Source: Clostridia bacterium (GTDB lineage: Bacteria; Bacillota; Clostridia; TANB77; CAG-465). From it: DNA of 64,000 nt. A program made the position numbers and the translations under genes. Positions 54,404 through 63,266 of the stretch are shown piece after piece. The stretch's first letter is position 1. Each line of letters begins with the position of its first letter. The stretch covers positions 89,764-153,763 of the forward strand of contig CAAHEI010000074.1 of assembly GCA_900772475.1 (NCBI GenBank), read 5' to 3'. A model generated the notes under the pieces. The model saw nothing but the letters and a program-made list of their open reading frames with translations. It was not told the DNA's origin and searched no databases.

Positions 54404-55171
54404 TTAAAATTCAATATCTAGTTCTACAGGACAATGATCACTTCCAAAAATTTCACTATGAATTTTTGCATCTTTTATTTTATTTTTTATATCTTCTGAT
54501 GTAATAAAATAATCAATTCTCCAACCAATATTTTTTTCTCTTGCATTTCTCATATATGACCACCAAGAATACGCATCCGTTTTATCTGGATAGACATATC
54601 TAAAACTATCAACAAATCCTGAAGATAATAATTCTGTCATTTTTCCTCTTTCTTCATTAGTAAATCCTGCATTTCCAACATTAGATTTTGCATTTTTTAT
54701 ATCAATTTCATTATGTGCAACATTTAAGTCACCACATAAAATTACTGGTTTTGTTTTATTTAAATTTAATAGATAATCTCTAAAATCATCTTCCCATTTC
54801 ATTCTATACTCAAGCCTTGATAAATCTCTTTTTACATTTGGAGTATAACAATCTACAAAGAAAAAATTATCATATTCTAACGTAATAACCCTTCCCTCAT
54901 TATCATGTTCCTCTATTTCAATTCCATACGTCACATTTAAAGGTTTTTCTTTTGAAAATACCGCTGTTCCAGAATACCCTTTTTTTATGGCACTATTAAA
55001 AAATATGTTATATCCTTCAAAAATGCTTTTGGTGATTAAATCAAGTTGTTCTTCCTGCATTTTAGTTTCTTGAATACAAAAAATATCAGCGTCACATTCT
55101 TTAAAAAAATCAGCAAAACCTTTTGTAACGCAAGCTCTTAATCCATTTACATTCCACGAAATAAATTTCAT
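54404..55171 (-). CDS. exoA: Exodeoxyribonuclease III
   Basis: The 255-residue protein has the ExoIII/APE1 motifs in order: MKFISWNVNGLRACV, DIFCIQETKM, YSGTAVFSKEKP, CGDLNVAHNEIDI, SYMRNAREKNIGWRIDYF and the catalytic GSDHCPVEL. It cleaves DNA at abasic sites and removes 3' blocks in base excision repair. Length is typical. GGGAGGATTT lies before the ATG. It follows rnhB by 17 nt on the same strand, so the two nucleases are probably cotranscribed. Confidence 0.95.
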   Translation of the reverse strand: MKFISWNVNGLRACVTKGFADFFKECDADIFCIQETKMQEEQLDLITKSIFEGYNIFFNSAIKKGYSGTAVFSKEKPLNVTYGIEIEEHDNEGRVITLEYDNFFFVDCYTPNVKRDLSRLEYRMKWEDDFRDYLLNLNKTKPVILCGDLNVAHNEIDIKNAKSNVGNAGFTNEERGKMTELLSSGFVDSFRYVYPDKTDAYSWWSYMRNAREKNIGWRIDYFITSEDIKNKIKDAKIHSEIFGSDHCPVELDIEF

Positions 55172-55188
55172 AAATCCTCCCTATTACC

Positions 55189-55812
55189 TTACACAAACTT
55201 TTTGCAAAAACTTGGTCTATGTATTGGTGTAAGTCCATATTTTTTTATAGCTTCAATATGAGCCTTAGTTCCATACCCTTTATGTTTTGCAAATCCATAT
55301 TCTGGATATTTTTTATCATATTCTATAAGTAATCTATCCCTTGTAACTTTGGCAATAATTGACGCTGCCGCAATGGATTCAGATTTAGAATCTCCTTTTA
55401 CTACAGTTTCAAGTGGAATATCTGTGTCTATTTTTTGATTACCATCAACAAGCACATATTCTGGATTTACTTTTAAATTAGAAATAGCCTGTAGCATTGC
55501 CTTTTTAGTTGCATTAAGTATGTTTACTTCTTCTATGATATCTACATCAGATACGCCCACACCAACTGAGACTGCATTTTGCATAATATCATCGTATAAT
55601 TTTTCACGCCTTTTTTCTGTTAATTTTTTTGAATCATTTACACCTTCAATATGTGCATCTTTTGGAAGAATTACAGCTGCTGCAACCACAGGGCCACACA
55701 ACGGTCCTCTTCCTGCTTCATCAACACCACATACAAGTTCATATCCTTTTTTATTTAATTCATGTTCAATTTTAAGCATATTATCAAGTCTTGTTATTTC
55801 TTTTTCATTCAT
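55189..55812 (-). CDS. rnhB: Ribonuclease HII
   Basis: The 207-residue protein has the RNase HII motifs VCGVDEAGRGPLCGPVVAAA (catalytic Asp and Glu), DSKKLTEKRRE, YVLVDGNQKI, KGDSKSESIAAASIIAKVTR and YGFAKHKGYGT. It removes ribonucleotides from DNA. AAGAGGTAAAAG precedes the ATG. It sits in a run rsmI-rnhB-exoA on the minus strand with gaps of 13 and 17 nt. Confidence 0.95.
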   Translation of the reverse strand: MNEKEITRLDNMLKIEHELNKKGYELVCGVDEAGRGPLCGPVVAAAVILPKDAHIEGVNDSKKLTEKRREKLYDDIMQNAVSVGVGVSDVDIIEEVNILNATKKAMLQAISNLKVNPEYVLVDGNQKIDTDIPLETVVKGDSKSESIAAASIIAKVTRDRLLIEYDKKYPEYGFAKHKGYGTKAHIEAIKKYGLTPIHRPSFCKKFV

Positions 55813-55825
55813 ATCTTTTACCTCT

Positions 55826-56680
55826 TTATATATCCAAACATTCTTTATACACTACATCTTTATTTACACCTTTTAGTTTTGCAACTTTTTTTATAGCATC
55901 TTTTTTAGTATCACCATTTTTCATATACTCTTTTACTAGTTCTAATGAGTTTATTTGTTCTATTTCTTTATTTTTTTCTTCATTTATTTTATCCTCACTT
56001 GCTCCTGAAATCACTAAAACTATTTCACCTTTTATCCCATTTTCTTCAATATTTATAATTGCATCTTTAAAATTAGTATATCTATATTCTTCATGTATCT
56101 TTGTAAGTTCTCTTGCAATACATATATCTCTATTTCCAAAATATTCATACATATCTTTAAGAGTTGAAAGTATCTTATGTGGTGCTTCATAAAAAATCAT
56201 TGTCCTTGTCTCATTTACAAGAGATTTTAATCTTTCTTTTCTTTGCTTTTTATTTACAGACAAAAAACCCTCAAAAGTAAATCTGGTTGAATCAAGTCCA
56301 GATTTAACAATTGCAGTTATAAGAGCTGTAACACCTGGGACTACTTCAATATCATAATTATTTTTTACTAAATATTTAACTAAATTTTGACCAGGGTCGG
56401 ATATTATCGGCATCCCAGCATCTGATACTAACGCAAGATTTTTTCCAGAATTTAAAATTTCAACAATTTTTTCTATCTTATCATCTTCATTATGTCTATG
56501 ATAACTTATCATATGTTTTGAAATTTCAAAATGATTTAAAAGTTTTAAAGTTTGTCTTGTATCTTCTGCAAGAATAACATCAACTTTTTTTAAAATTTCT
56601 ACTGCTCTTATTGTTATATCATCTAAATTTCCTATAGGTGTTCCTACTATATATAATTTTCCATTACATTTTACTTGCAT
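55826..56680 (-). CDS. rsmI: 16S rRNA 2'-O-ribose C1402 methyltransferase
   Basis: The start at 56680 (MQVKCNGKLYIVGTPIGNLD) follows GAAGGGATTAAGT; a longer in-frame start at 56734 lacks a site. The 284-residue protein has the tetrapyrrole-methylase-like fold with IVGTPIGNLDDITIRAVEIL, AEDTRQTLKLLNHF, LVSDAGMPIISDPGQNLV, VPGVTALITAIVKSGL and the C-terminal KLKGVNKDVVYKECL. With RsmH it makes m4Cm1402 near the ribosomal P site. It leads the rsmI-rnhB-exoA run. Confidence 0.95.
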   Translation of the reverse strand: MQVKCNGKLYIVGTPIGNLDDITIRAVEILKKVDVILAEDTRQTLKLLNHFEISKHMISYHRHNEDDKIEKIVEILNSGKNLALVSDAGMPIISDPGQNLVKYLVKNNYDIEVVPGVTALITAIVKSGLDSTRFTFEGFLSVNKKQRKERLKSLVNETRTMIFYEAPHKILSTLKDMYEYFGNRDICIARELTKIHEEYRYTNFKDAIINIEENGIKGEIVLVISGASEDKINEEKNKEIEQINSLELVKEYMKNGDTKKDAIKKVAKLKGVNKDVVYKECLDI

Positions 56681-56763
56681 ACTTAATCCCTTCATTTTCT
56701 TTTGTATTATATAACATTTATATATTTTTTTCAATAGAAATATATCCTTTTATTAATAGAAAA

Positions 56764-56787
56764 AGCAGGGTAAATTAACACCCTACT
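56764..56787 (-). terminator. Terminator after the ankyrin-like gene
   Basis: On the minus strand, AGTAGGGT pairs with ACCCTGCT around an 8-nt loop, followed by TTTTTC. Confidence 0.75.
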
Positions 56788-56799
56788 AATACAAATTAT

Positions 56800-57069
56800 T
56801 TAAACACTTACACCCATTTTTATAAGGAGTCTTGAAACTTCAATATACCCATTATATATGGTATATCTTAAGACTTCATCATTGCATATTGATAATTCAT
56901 ATTTCTTGTCAATACAATCTTGTAAAGAAACTGGATCATTAATTACACATGCACATACGACGTCTACCTCTTTAGGATCATATTTCTTCTTAATTTCATT
57001 AAGATTTGATGTAGTTAGTCTACCACTGTTATAACACTTAACAAGCTCATTAAAAAGACTATTTTTCAA
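56800..57069 (-). CDS. Small ankyrin-like protein, TTG start
   Basis: GGAGGTAATTAT lies just before TTG at 57069, so the longer ATG version from 57135 is rejected. The 89-residue product is helical, and its last third reads like an ankyrin repeat (SICNDEVLRYTIYNGYIEVS, then RLLIKMGVSV). A single repeat plus a partial one is short for a stable ankyrin fold, so this may be a fragment or a small binding protein. It has its own terminator. Confidence 0.6.
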   Translation of the reverse strand: MKNSLFNELVKCYNSGRLTTSNLNEIKKKYDPKEVDVVCACVINDPVSLQDCIDKKYELSICNDEVLRYTIYNGYIEVSRLLIKMGVSV

Positions 57070-57171
57070 AATAATTACCTCCAAATTTAAATTTAGCAAA
57101 TATATATTAATATATATAATAAAAATTTTTTTCATATTTTATCACGGTTCACTAAAAAATACAAGTTTTTT

Positions 57172-57930
57172 CTATAATTTATAATATATTTTTAAAAATT
57201 CTTCGGTATAACACATATTCTCATCGTATTCTACTAAAGGCTCAAAAACCTTTGTTTCATTTCCTCCATCTTTAATATATGACATAAGGACAATAGATGG
57301 TTTTTTGTTCATTTTTGGATACACAAATCTAACTTCCTTAGGTTCTAGATTATATTTTCTTGCATAATAAATTAAATCAGCCAGTCTTTCTGGTTTGTGA
57401 ACAAGATACAACTTACCCCCTTTTCCTAACAATTTTGATGAAGTAACCATAATATCCTCTAAATTACACATTAACTCACATTTTGCAATTGTCTTCACGT
57501 TATGTTTTGTTTTAAAACCTGTACCTAGTGTTTTGTAAGGAGGATTACAAACAATTATATCAATCTTATCATTTCCTAACTCATCAATTACTTTTTTCCT
57601 TATTTCTTTTACATTTTTTATATTTTCATTTAAAGGAATAATTTTATTCTGAATATTATTAAAACAAATATTTCTATATAGTAAATCATACATTTCTTGT
57701 TGAATTTCAATTCCAAATATTTTTTTATACTTTTTCTTTGCAGATAGAATAATTGGAATAACCCCACTTCCACTACATAAATCAACAATTACATTTTTTG
57801 GATTTTCAGATTTTACAAAATTTGCAAGAAGCACACTATCAGTACCAAAACAGAAGTACTCTTTGTTTTGTATTATTTTTAAATTATCTATTCCTAAATC
57901 ATCAATTCTCTCATTTTTATCAATTCTCAC
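57172..57930 (-). CDS. TrmN6/YfiC-type N6-adenine RNA methyltransferase
   Basis: The start is uncertain: GTG at 57930 (MRIDKNERIDDLGIDNLKII) below GGGAAAGGAAAG is preferred, with ATG at 57993 as the alternative. The protein has the SAM-binding VIVDLCSGSGVIPIILSAKK, the catalytic NPPYKTLG loop and FVYPKMNKKPSIVLMSYIKD, matching the family that methylates A37 of tRNA-Val. In many Bacillota this gene precedes rsmI, as it nearly does here with one small gene between. Exact substrate is inferred. Confidence 0.85.
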   Translation of the reverse strand: MRIDKNERIDDLGIDNLKIIQNKEYFCFGTDSVLLANFVKSENPKNVIVDLCSGSGVIPIILSAKKKYKKIFGIEIQQEMYDLLYRNICFNNIQNKIIPLNENIKNVKEIRKKVIDELGNDKIDIIVCNPPYKTLGTGFKTKHNVKTIAKCELMCNLEDIMVTSSKLLGKGGKLYLVHKPERLADLIYYARKYNLEPKEVRFVYPKMNKKPSIVLMSYIKDGGNETKVFEPLVEYDENMCYTEEFLKIYYKL

Positions 57931-58032
57931 AACAACTTTCCTTTCCCTTGTATATCTATTTATTATTATATCATAACTTAGTGTTGACTTCAAATGATAT
58001 AATGTTTATATATTTTTATACAAGGTGATAAC

Positions 58033-58977
58033 ATGAATTTAAATTACACTACGCAAAAAAATGAAATAGGTAAATCCCTAAAAGAAATTTTGAAAAAGAA
58101 ATTATATGTATCGAATATATTACTTAACAAACTAAAATATACAAATTCTATTTTAGTAAATAATATTCCTAAACTTGTGAATTATAGACTAAACGAAGGT
58201 GATAAAATTTTAATAGATTTTGATAATATGAATAATGTGATATATAACGATAAGAAAAATATGTACTATATAGAAAATAAATATTTAGATAAATATAAAA
58301 GATTTGATATACCACTTGATATTATATATGAGGACGAATACTTGCTAATTGTTAATAAAAAAGCTAGAATGGCTATTCACCCATCATGTGCTAACTATGA
58401 AAAAACTCTTTCAAATGCTGTTGCAACATATTTAGAAAATCAAGGTATATATAGTATACATATAGTTACAAGACTTGATAAAAATACGTCCGGAATATGT
58501 ATATTTGCAAAGAATGAATATATTCAAGAATTGTTTATAAGAAAAAAAGATGATATTAAATTAAAAAAAATATATATTGCAATTGTAAATGGAATTATAG
58601 ATAAATCACACAATATAATTGAAAAACCAATCTCAAGAAAAGACAATTCTATTATACTTCGTCAAACATGTTTAAATGGCGACTATGCAAAAACGGAATA
58701 TTATGTCACAAACATAAATCATGCAAAAAATTATTCTATTTTAAGTGTAATTCTTCATACTGGAAGAACACATCAAATTAGAGTGCACATGGCAAGTATT
58801 GGGCATGTCTTACTTGGCGATACTTTGTATGCGGAAGAATACAGTGAAAAAAACATTGACACTTTAATTAATAGACAAGCTTTGCACTCTTACAAAATAT
58901 CTTTTTACCACCCAATTACTAAAAATAAAATTATACTAACATCAAATATTCCCGAAGATTTGAAAAAATTGATGTAA
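58033..58977 (+). CDS. RluA-family pseudouridine synthase with S4 domain
   Basis: The 314-residue protein has an N-terminal S4-like RNA-binding domain (about 12-75, KSLKEILKKKLYVSNILLNK) and a catalytic domain with VNKKARMAIHPS, the catalytic Asp in HIVTRLDKNTSGICIF, HTGRTHQIRVHMASIGH and LGDTLYAEE. RluD-type enzymes modify helix 69 of 23S rRNA. Which uridine this one targets is not clear. It is divergent from the methyltransferase gene. A second RluA-type enzyme lies at 62064. Confidence 0.9.
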   Translation: MNLNYTTQKNEIGKSLKEILKKKLYVSNILLNKLKYTNSILVNNIPKLVNYRLNEGDKILIDFDNMNNVIYNDKKNMYYIENKYLDKYKRFDIPLDIIYEDEYLLIVNKKARMAIHPSCANYEKTLSNAVATYLENQGIYSIHIVTRLDKNTSGICIFAKNEYIQELFIRKKDDIKLKKIYIAIVNGIIDKSHNIIEKPISRKDNSIILRQTCLNGDYAKTEYYVTNINHAKNYSILSVILHTGRTHQIRVHMASIGHVLLGDTLYAEEYSEKNIDTLINRQALHSYKISFYHPITKNKIILTSNIPEDLKKLM

Positions 58978-59047
58978 TAATTTTTAAACAAAAACAGAAA
59001 TAAGTTAGAATACATATTAATTATATAAAACAATTGAAATAATTAAA

Positions 59048-59124
59048 ATCGAGTAGAAACTAAGTGATTATTTCACTTAGTTTCTCTCACACCACCACTG
59101 CATGCCGTCCGGCACAGGGCGGTT
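59048..59124 (-). mobile_element. Group II intron 3'-end relic (domains V and VI)
   Basis: Read on the minus strand, 59124-59091 folds like domain V: ACCGCC, CTG and TGCC pair with GGCA, CAG and GGTGGT around a 4-nt loop, with the typical 2-nt bulge TG on the 3' side. It is followed by GTGTGAGAG and a 14-bp domain-VI-like stem ending CTACTCGAT at 59048, the usual intron 3' end. No domain I-III body or reverse transcriptase is present, since the next gene starts its terminator 50 nt away. It is much more GC-rich than its surroundings. One extra bulged T makes the domain V imperfect. Confidence 0.55.
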
Positions 59125-59130
59125 GGCTGA

Positions 59131-59161
59131 TACACTAATCATTTATTTGATTAGTGTTTTC
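59131..59161 (+). terminator. Hairpin beside the intron relic
   Basis: ACACTAATCA (59132-59141) pairs with TGATTAGTGT (59148-59157), then TTTTC. It could end plus-strand transcripts from the pseudouridine synthase gene or be a remnant of the intron's domain IV stem. Confidence 0.5.
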
Positions 59162-59173
59162 TCTAATAACAAT

Positions 59174-59204
59174 AAGAAGGACTGCAATATTTGCAGTCCT
59201 TCTT
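59174..59204 (-). terminator. Terminator after the CNNM/CBS gene
   Basis: A perfect 13-bp stem, AAGAAGGACTGCA with TGCAGTCCTTCTT, lies four bases beyond the minus-strand stop codon. Confidence 0.75.
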
Positions 59205-59207
59205 AAG

Positions 59208-60239
59208 TTACTCTTCTTTATCATACTCATCAAAGATGTTACCTACAATTTCCTCTAGAGCATCCTCCATTGTAACAATACCTGTAACATTACCACTTTC
59301 GTCAATTACAATACTAATAGCTTCTCGTGACTTTTGCATATTTCTAAAGACATCATCAATCTTATCAGTTTCATTTACAAAATATGCTTTGTGAAGAATA
59401 TCTTGTAAAATAAATTTTTGTTCTTTAACATATGACAAAATTATATCTTTAGTATTCAAAATTCCAACTATGTTGTTAATAGTATTATCATAAACTGGAA
59501 GTCTAGTATATTTATTATCTTTTATAACACGTCTAAGTTCTGTATTTGATATATTTTTCTCAATTGCAACTACCTTACCAATTGGAGTCATAACATTTTT
59601 AACTTCAGTGTCATTAAAATTAAAGATATTAAAAATATATTCACCTTCTTGTGGTTCGATTGCACCAGAATCTTTACCTTCAGCAATCATCAATCTAATC
59701 TCTTCTTCAGTTATTTTGTTTTCATTATCACCCTTTATACCAAGTAATTTTGAAACTAAATTAGTTGATTTAGTAAGAATCCAAACAAACGGATACGTAC
59801 CTTTCATTATAACTGAAATTATACCAACCATTGCATATGCAATTTTTTCTGGATATCTCATTGCAAGACGTTTCGGAACTAATTCTCCAAATACCAAAGT
59901 AAAAAACGAAAGTATAATCGTTATAACAATAAGAACAATGGTATTTAATATAGAAGCTGATATACCAATATCAGGTATGACGCCAACAATTTCACTTACA
60001 AACGTTTCAGCAGCCGATGCACTAGCCAAAAAGCCAGCAAGTGTAATTCCAATTTGAATTGTTGCAAGAAATCTGCTTGGATTATTAATTAACTCCTGAA
60101 CCTTAATTGCTTTTTTGTTTCCAAGTTTTATATCCATCTTAAGTTTTGTCTTGTTTACAGACAAAAAAGCTATTTCAGATGCAGCAAATACTCCATTTAA
60201 AAGTATCAGCATAATTAAAAGAATAATTTGAACAAACAT
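59208..60239 (-). CDS. CNNM/CBS-domain membrane protein lacking the CorC tail
   Basis: The start at 60239 (MFVQIILLIMLILLNG) follows TAGGAGGATTTTTA; the longer frame up to 60344 lacks a site. The 343-residue protein has the DUF21/CNNM membrane domain (about 1-190: GVFAASEIAFLSVNKTKL, RFLATIQIGITLAGFLASAS, FGELVPKRLAMRYPE) and two CBS domains (about 205-330: VKNVMTPIGKVVAIEKN, RLPVYDNTINNIVGILNTKD, GNVTGIVTMEDALEEIVGNI). Related proteins move or sense Mg2+. Most family members end with a CorC/HlyC domain of about 80 residues, which is absent here. Confidence 0.88.
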   Translation of the reverse strand: MFVQIILLIMLILLNGVFAASEIAFLSVNKTKLKMDIKLGNKKAIKVQELINNPSRFLATIQIGITLAGFLASASAAETFVSEIVGVIPDIGISASILNTIVLIVITIILSFFTLVFGELVPKRLAMRYPEKIAYAMVGIISVIMKGTYPFVWILTKSTNLVSKLLGIKGDNENKITEEEIRLMIAEGKDSGAIEPQEGEYIFNIFNFNDTEVKNVMTPIGKVVAIEKNISNTELRRVIKDNKYTRLPVYDNTINNIVGILNTKDIILSYVKEQKFILQDILHKAYFVNETDKIDDVFRNMQKSREAISIVIDESGNVTGIVTMEDALEEIVGNIFDEYDKEE

Positions 60240-60321
60240 TAAAAATCCTCCTAGTATATAATGTAATATTGTGCTTGTATCATTTATATAATATATTGGA
60301 AAAAAAATCAAGCCTACATAT

Positions 60322-60918
60322 TTATAAAACATCAAATATGTCATAAATATCTTTTATGCATGTAGCTTTCCTAGGCCTAACTTTTGATATAATTCCATTT
60401 CCAACATTTATATATTTAGTGCATTTTGGACAATTTCTATAATCATCCCAATAATTGTCACCTAAGAGATACTCAGGAATTGTTTCTTTTAAAAATTTTC
60501 CTTTATTTTTTGTATAAATAATATCTCTAAGGTTAAGTTCGGATGCAAACCTATTATTTGTAAGTATAACAAACGAATAACCTTTTTTATCTAATTTATC
60601 TATTATCCATACTCTTTTTTTGTACTCTTCATATACTATCTTTTTATATATATTTTCATATTCACTAAATATTTTATTATATGATATATGTGTTTTTATT
60701 CCTGTACATAAAGAATACATCAAAAGCCGTAGCTTAAGTCCTCCCATAGAATTACCCATTATTCCAAGGGAATTAATAGCCCACAAAATTTTATCGATAA
60801 ATTGAATAAAAGGATGTTCTTTAAAAATTCTTTTAATAATTTTATTATCTACATCTTTAAAATCAAAAAATGTCATATCAAAATCTGAAATAACAAGATT
60901 TTTAGTCGCAGTTTTCAT
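60322..60918 (-). CDS. HAD-superfamily hydrolase-like protein
   Basis: The 198-residue protein opens with the HAD motif I VISDFDMTFFDF (DxDxT) and has motif II in SFVILTNNRF. A helical cap lies between (about 25-95). The C-terminal part contains CPKCTKY, a Cys pair, and KVRPRKATCIKDIYDIFDV in place of a clear DD motif III. A phosphatase role is likely but the substrate is unknown. AAGGAGTG precedes the ATG. Confidence 0.75.
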   Translation of the reverse strand: MKTATKNLVISDFDMTFFDFKDVDNKIIKRIFKEHPFIQFIDKILWAINSLGIMGNSMGGLKLRLLMYSLCTGIKTHISYNKIFSEYENIYKKIVYEEYKKRVWIIDKLDKKGYSFVILTNNRFASELNLRDIIYTKNKGKFLKETIPEYLLGDNYWDDYRNCPKCTKYINVGNGIISKVRPRKATCIKDIYDIFDVL

Positions 60919-60944
60919 TAGTTTTCACTCCTTAGAAAAATGTT

Positions 60945-62060
60945 TTATCCTATTATATCATTTTTTTTTAAAAATTTCAAATATTCAAAAATAAATCCAT
61001 CTATTTTTCCATCCATAACTGCTTGAACGTTTCCAACCTCATAGCCAGTTCTATGGTCTTTAACAAGAGTATAAGGGCAAAAGACATATGATCTTATTTG
61101 CGAGCCCCACGCATTATCAGCACTTTCTCCTTTTATATCCTTTAACATTTTACTGTGTTCTTCCATTTTCTTTGCATATAATTTAGATTTTAACATTTTC
61201 ATAGCATTTTCTCTATTTTGAATCTGAGATCTTTCTGTTTGACATGTAACTACTATACCACTTGGAATATGTTTAATTCTAACAGCTGAGGAAGTTTTAT
61301 TAACATGTTGGCCTCCTGCCCCACTTGCCCTGTATACATCCATTTGTATATCCTCTGACCTAATTTCAAGTTTTATATCATCAGATATTTCAGGCATCAC
61401 TTCAACTGCTGCAAATGATGTATGTCTTCTACTATTTGCATCAAATGGAGATATTCTAACTAACCTGTGTACTCCATTTTCACTTTTTAAATACCCATAT
61501 GCATTATCACCTTTCACTAAAAATGAAATACTTTTTATACCTGCTTCTTCACCTTCTTGCATATCTAATACTTCAATTTCAAAGTTAGATTTAGCTGCCC
61601 ATTTTATATACATTCTGTATAACATAAAAGCCCAATCATGTGATTCAGTTCCACCTGCTCCTGGATGAATTGTTAAAATGGCATTATTAAAATCATATTC
61701 CCCCGAAAGTAAAGTTTCGATATTTAATTTTTCTATAGATTCTTTTAAATCATTAACTAAGTTTTGCGATTCTTTAAAACTTTCACAATCATTGAATTCC
61801 TCTGAAAGTTCAAAATATCCTCTAGCATCTGATAATTTTCTTTGAATTGTCGCAACTTTTTGTATAATACTTTTTATACTTTTCATACTTTTAACAAGTT
61901 TTGCGGATTTTTCCTTATCTTCCCAAAATCCTGAAATTAGAGTTTTTTCCTCAAGATTTTTCAATTCCACAAGTTTAGCATCATAACCTACAGTTTCTTT
62001 TATTTTGCTAATACTATCTGAAAGTACATTTAATTGTATTTTTAAAGTATCAAAATCCAT
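60945..62060 (-). CDS. prfB: Peptide chain release factor 2, without programmed frameshift
   Basis: The 371-residue protein has the RF2 marks: the SPF codon-recognition tripeptide in RISPFDANSRRHTSF and the GGQ loop in ASGAGGQHVNKTSSAVRI. It reads UGA and UAA stops and is modified on the GGQ Gln by PrmC. In most bacteria, prfB has an in-frame TGA after about 25 codons that needs a +1 frameshift. Here codons 21-27 read KETVGYD without interruption, so that autoregulation is absent. It begins three bases after the stop of the upstream pseudouridine synthase gene. Confidence 0.95.
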   Translation of the reverse strand: MDFDTLKIQLNVLSDSISKIKETVGYDAKLVELKNLEEKTLISGFWEDKEKSAKLVKSMKSIKSIIQKVATIQRKLSDARGYFELSEEFNDCESFKESQNLVNDLKESIEKLNIETLLSGEYDFNNAILTIHPGAGGTESHDWAFMLYRMYIKWAAKSNFEIEVLDMQEGEEAGIKSISFLVKGDNAYGYLKSENGVHRLVRISPFDANSRRHTSFAAVEVMPEISDDIKLEIRSEDIQMDVYRASGAGGQHVNKTSSAVRIKHIPSGIVVTCQTERSQIQNRENAMKMLKSKLYAKKMEEHSKMLKDIKGESADNAWGSQIRSYVFCPYTLVKDHRTGYEVGNVQAVMDGKIDGFIFEYLKFLKKNDIIG

Positions 62061-62063
62061 AAA

Positions 62064-62777
62064 TTAACATTCCTCCCATATTTTATCATGATCTTTTAAA
62101 TCAGTTGGATAACACATAAACTCAAGATATTCATCTTTTGTAGGATGAAAAAATGATAAATAGTACGACCATAATGCCAAATTTTGCCCAACTTTATTTA
62201 ATTTATTTCCATATTTAATATCACCATACAGGGGATGCAATATATTTGAAAACTGTACCCTTATTTGATGATGTCTTCCTGTTTTTAAATTAATATCCAC
62301 TTTAGTATAATCTTTTCCCTTATACTTAAAATTATTTATAACTCTATATTCAAGTATTGATTCCTTTGCACCTTTAGTATTTTTGTCACATACCCTACTC
62401 ATATTTAATCTTTGATTTTTAACTAAATAGTTATGAAGTGTTAAATCCTTATCAGTTTTATCGATTTTTCCATTTACAATAGCAATGTATTTTTTCTTGA
62501 AATTTTTTTCTCTAATATAATTTGAAATCCTAGAAGCAGCTTTAGATGTCTTAGCAAATACCATGACTCCACCAACCATTCTATCTAGTCTATGCACTAA
62601 ACCTAAATATACCTCACCTGGTTTATTATATTTTTGTTTTATATATTTTTTTATAATTGTAAGCATATCAATATCTCCTGACTTATCCTGTTGTACAGGA
62701 ATACCTACAGGTTTTACTAATACAATTATATGATTATCCTCATATAATATATTTAATCCTTCAATGTTAAAGTCCAT
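62064..62777 (-). CDS. RluA-family pseudouridine synthase without S4 domain
   Basis: The start at 62777 (MDFNIEGLNILYEDNHIIVL) follows AAAGGAGAAAGTAT. The 237-residue protein is the catalytic domain only: VKPVGIPVQQDKSGD, the catalytic Asp in GLVHRLDRMVGGVMVF, LKTGRHHQIRVQFS and LYGDIKYG. HRLDRMVGG differs from the common HRLDxxTSG. Target RNA unknown. It lies directly upstream of prfB, three bases away, suggesting cotranscription. Confidence 0.88.
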   Translation of the reverse strand: MDFNIEGLNILYEDNHIIVLVKPVGIPVQQDKSGDIDMLTIIKKYIKQKYNKPGEVYLGLVHRLDRMVGGVMVFAKTSKAASRISNYIREKNFKKKYIAIVNGKIDKTDKDLTLHNYLVKNQRLNMSRVCDKNTKGAKESILEYRVINNFKYKGKDYTKVDINLKTGRHHQIRVQFSNILHPLYGDIKYGNKLNKVGQNLALWSYYLSFFHPTKDEYLEFMCYPTDLKDHDKIWEEC

Positions 62778-62832
62778 ATACTTTCTCCTTTTCAAAACAA
62801 GAAAAAAACTCCACAAAGTGGAGCTATAATAA

Positions 62833-63036
62833 TTAGTTATTTTCTTTTTTTTCTTCTTTAGCCTTTATTTCAACAGCTTGTTTTTTGTTGTAATATCCAC
62901 AAGATGGACATGCTTTATGTGAAAGAACAGGTTCTCCACAATTAGAACATACTGATAAATTTTTATTTTCTAACTTCCAATTAGCACGTCTTAAATGAGT
63001 TCTTTCTTTAGACCATCTTCTTTTTGGTTGTGCCAT
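62833..63036 (-). CDS. rpmF: Ribosomal protein L32, zinc-binding form
   Basis: The start at 63036 (MAQPKRRWSKERTHLRRANW) lies below AAGGAGGGAATATAAA. The 67-residue protein has the L32 N-terminal string and two CxxC pairs (CSNCGEP and CPSCGYY), so it is the zinc-ribbon C+ form. The Lys/Glu-rich tail (EIKAKEEKKENN) is a little longer than usual. It is a component of the 50S subunit. Confidence 0.95.
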   Translation of the reverse strand: MAQPKRRWSKERTHLRRANWKLENKNLSVCSNCGEPVLSHKACPSCGYYNKKQAVEIKAKEEKKENN

Positions 63037-63266
63037 TTTATATTCCCTCCTTAAAAAGCAATTCATATATGTAAATATGTTACTTCTCTTTCAATTTGAT
63101 ACTAATATATTATATACTACCTAAAAGTCTTTGTCAAGAAATATATTTAAAATTTTACACGAATTTTGTCTTTTCAACCTAAAAGAGTAATAAAATTTGA
63201 CATATATGATATAATTGTATTAGGTATATATTTTATAAATCAACAAAATTAAGGAGGTTTAAATGT

